A stretch of 64,000 nucleotides of DNA. It comes from Mycteria americana. Lineage: Eukaryota > Chordata > Aves > Ciconiiformes > Ciconiidae. This document shows, piece by piece, positions 63,981 to 64,000 of this stretch (position 1 is its first letter; each line of letters opens with the position of its first letter). The stretch lies in the NCBI RefSeq assembly GCF_035582795.1, contig NC_134366.1, positions 91,941,756 through 92,005,755 on the forward strand. Reading direction: 5' to 3'. The notes beneath the pieces are model-generated. The model was given only the letters and a program-made list of their open reading frames with translations. It was not told the origin of the DNA and searched no databases. Made by a program: the position numbers and the translations under genes.

Positions 63981-64000
63981 AGTTCTCCCCCATATCTCCG

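Larger units (their letters stand above)
59900..64000. promoter_or_regulatory. BASP1 CpG island
   Basis: GC-rich and CpG-dense through most of about 59,900-61,500 and 62,040-63,960, with a weaker gap between. It contains many GGGCGG/CCGCCC Sp1-type boxes, an NRF1 palindrome and several G-quadruplex-prone runs. It covers the inferred first exon and its upstream side and probably continues past the window edge. A wide unmethylated island is typical of a highly expressed developmental neuronal gene. The large overlapping frames inside it on both strands (up to 438 codons) come from the scarcity of stop codons in GC-rich DNA and are not annotated as genes. Confidence 0.9.

Overview
This is vertebrate nuclear DNA, almost certainly from a bird. 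It has one recognisable gene, BASP1 (brain acid soluble protein 1, also CAP-23 or NAP-22), on the minus strand. The 244-residue protein matches chicken CAP-23 as I remember it, in N-terminus, length and C-terminal end. The intron of about 51 kb, the sparse old repeats and a CR1 LINE fragment also fit an avian genome. There are no bacterial-style genes, operons or CRISPR arrays. The species cannot be settled by eye.

Layout, left to right. (1) About 1-9,100 is sequence downstream of BASP1, with no gene seen. (2) About 9,100-10,719 is the terminal BASP1 exon: a 3' UTR of about 0.87 kb with a distal AATAAA and an earlier one, the whole reading frame (9,976-10,710), and 9 bases of 5' UTR after a clear splice acceptor. 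(3) 10,720-61,975 is one very large intron inside the 5' UTR. It holds simple repeats, including a pure pyrimidine tract of 309 bases, a CR1 fragment, a strong foldback, some dispersed repeat pairs and a small CpG-rich patch near 11.4-11.7 kb that could be an alternative promoter. (4) About 59,900-64,000 is a broad CpG island with the promoter and the inferred first exon. That exon would end at a strong donor at 61,976 and start near 62,225. It is non-coding apart from a possible seven-codon upstream ORF. The island also carries long G runs, a perfect NRF1-type palindrome and eight GGCCCC units, which read GGGGCC in BASP1 sense.

How it works together: transcription would start in the CpG island and run toward lower coordinates through the intron. 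Splicing would join a GA-rich leader to the one coding exon, and polyadenylation would occur near 9,100. The product is a myristoylated, intrinsically disordered protein of the inner plasma membrane and growth cone that also has a nuclear co-repressor role. Most other open reading frames are chance frames in GC-rich or low-complexity DNA. I did not find a previously undescribed multi-gene system. The best leads are the alternative-promoter candidate near 11.4-11.8 kb, the foldback at 44.2 kb, the duplicated donor and upstream ORF of exon 1, and the GGGGCC repeat in the promoter.
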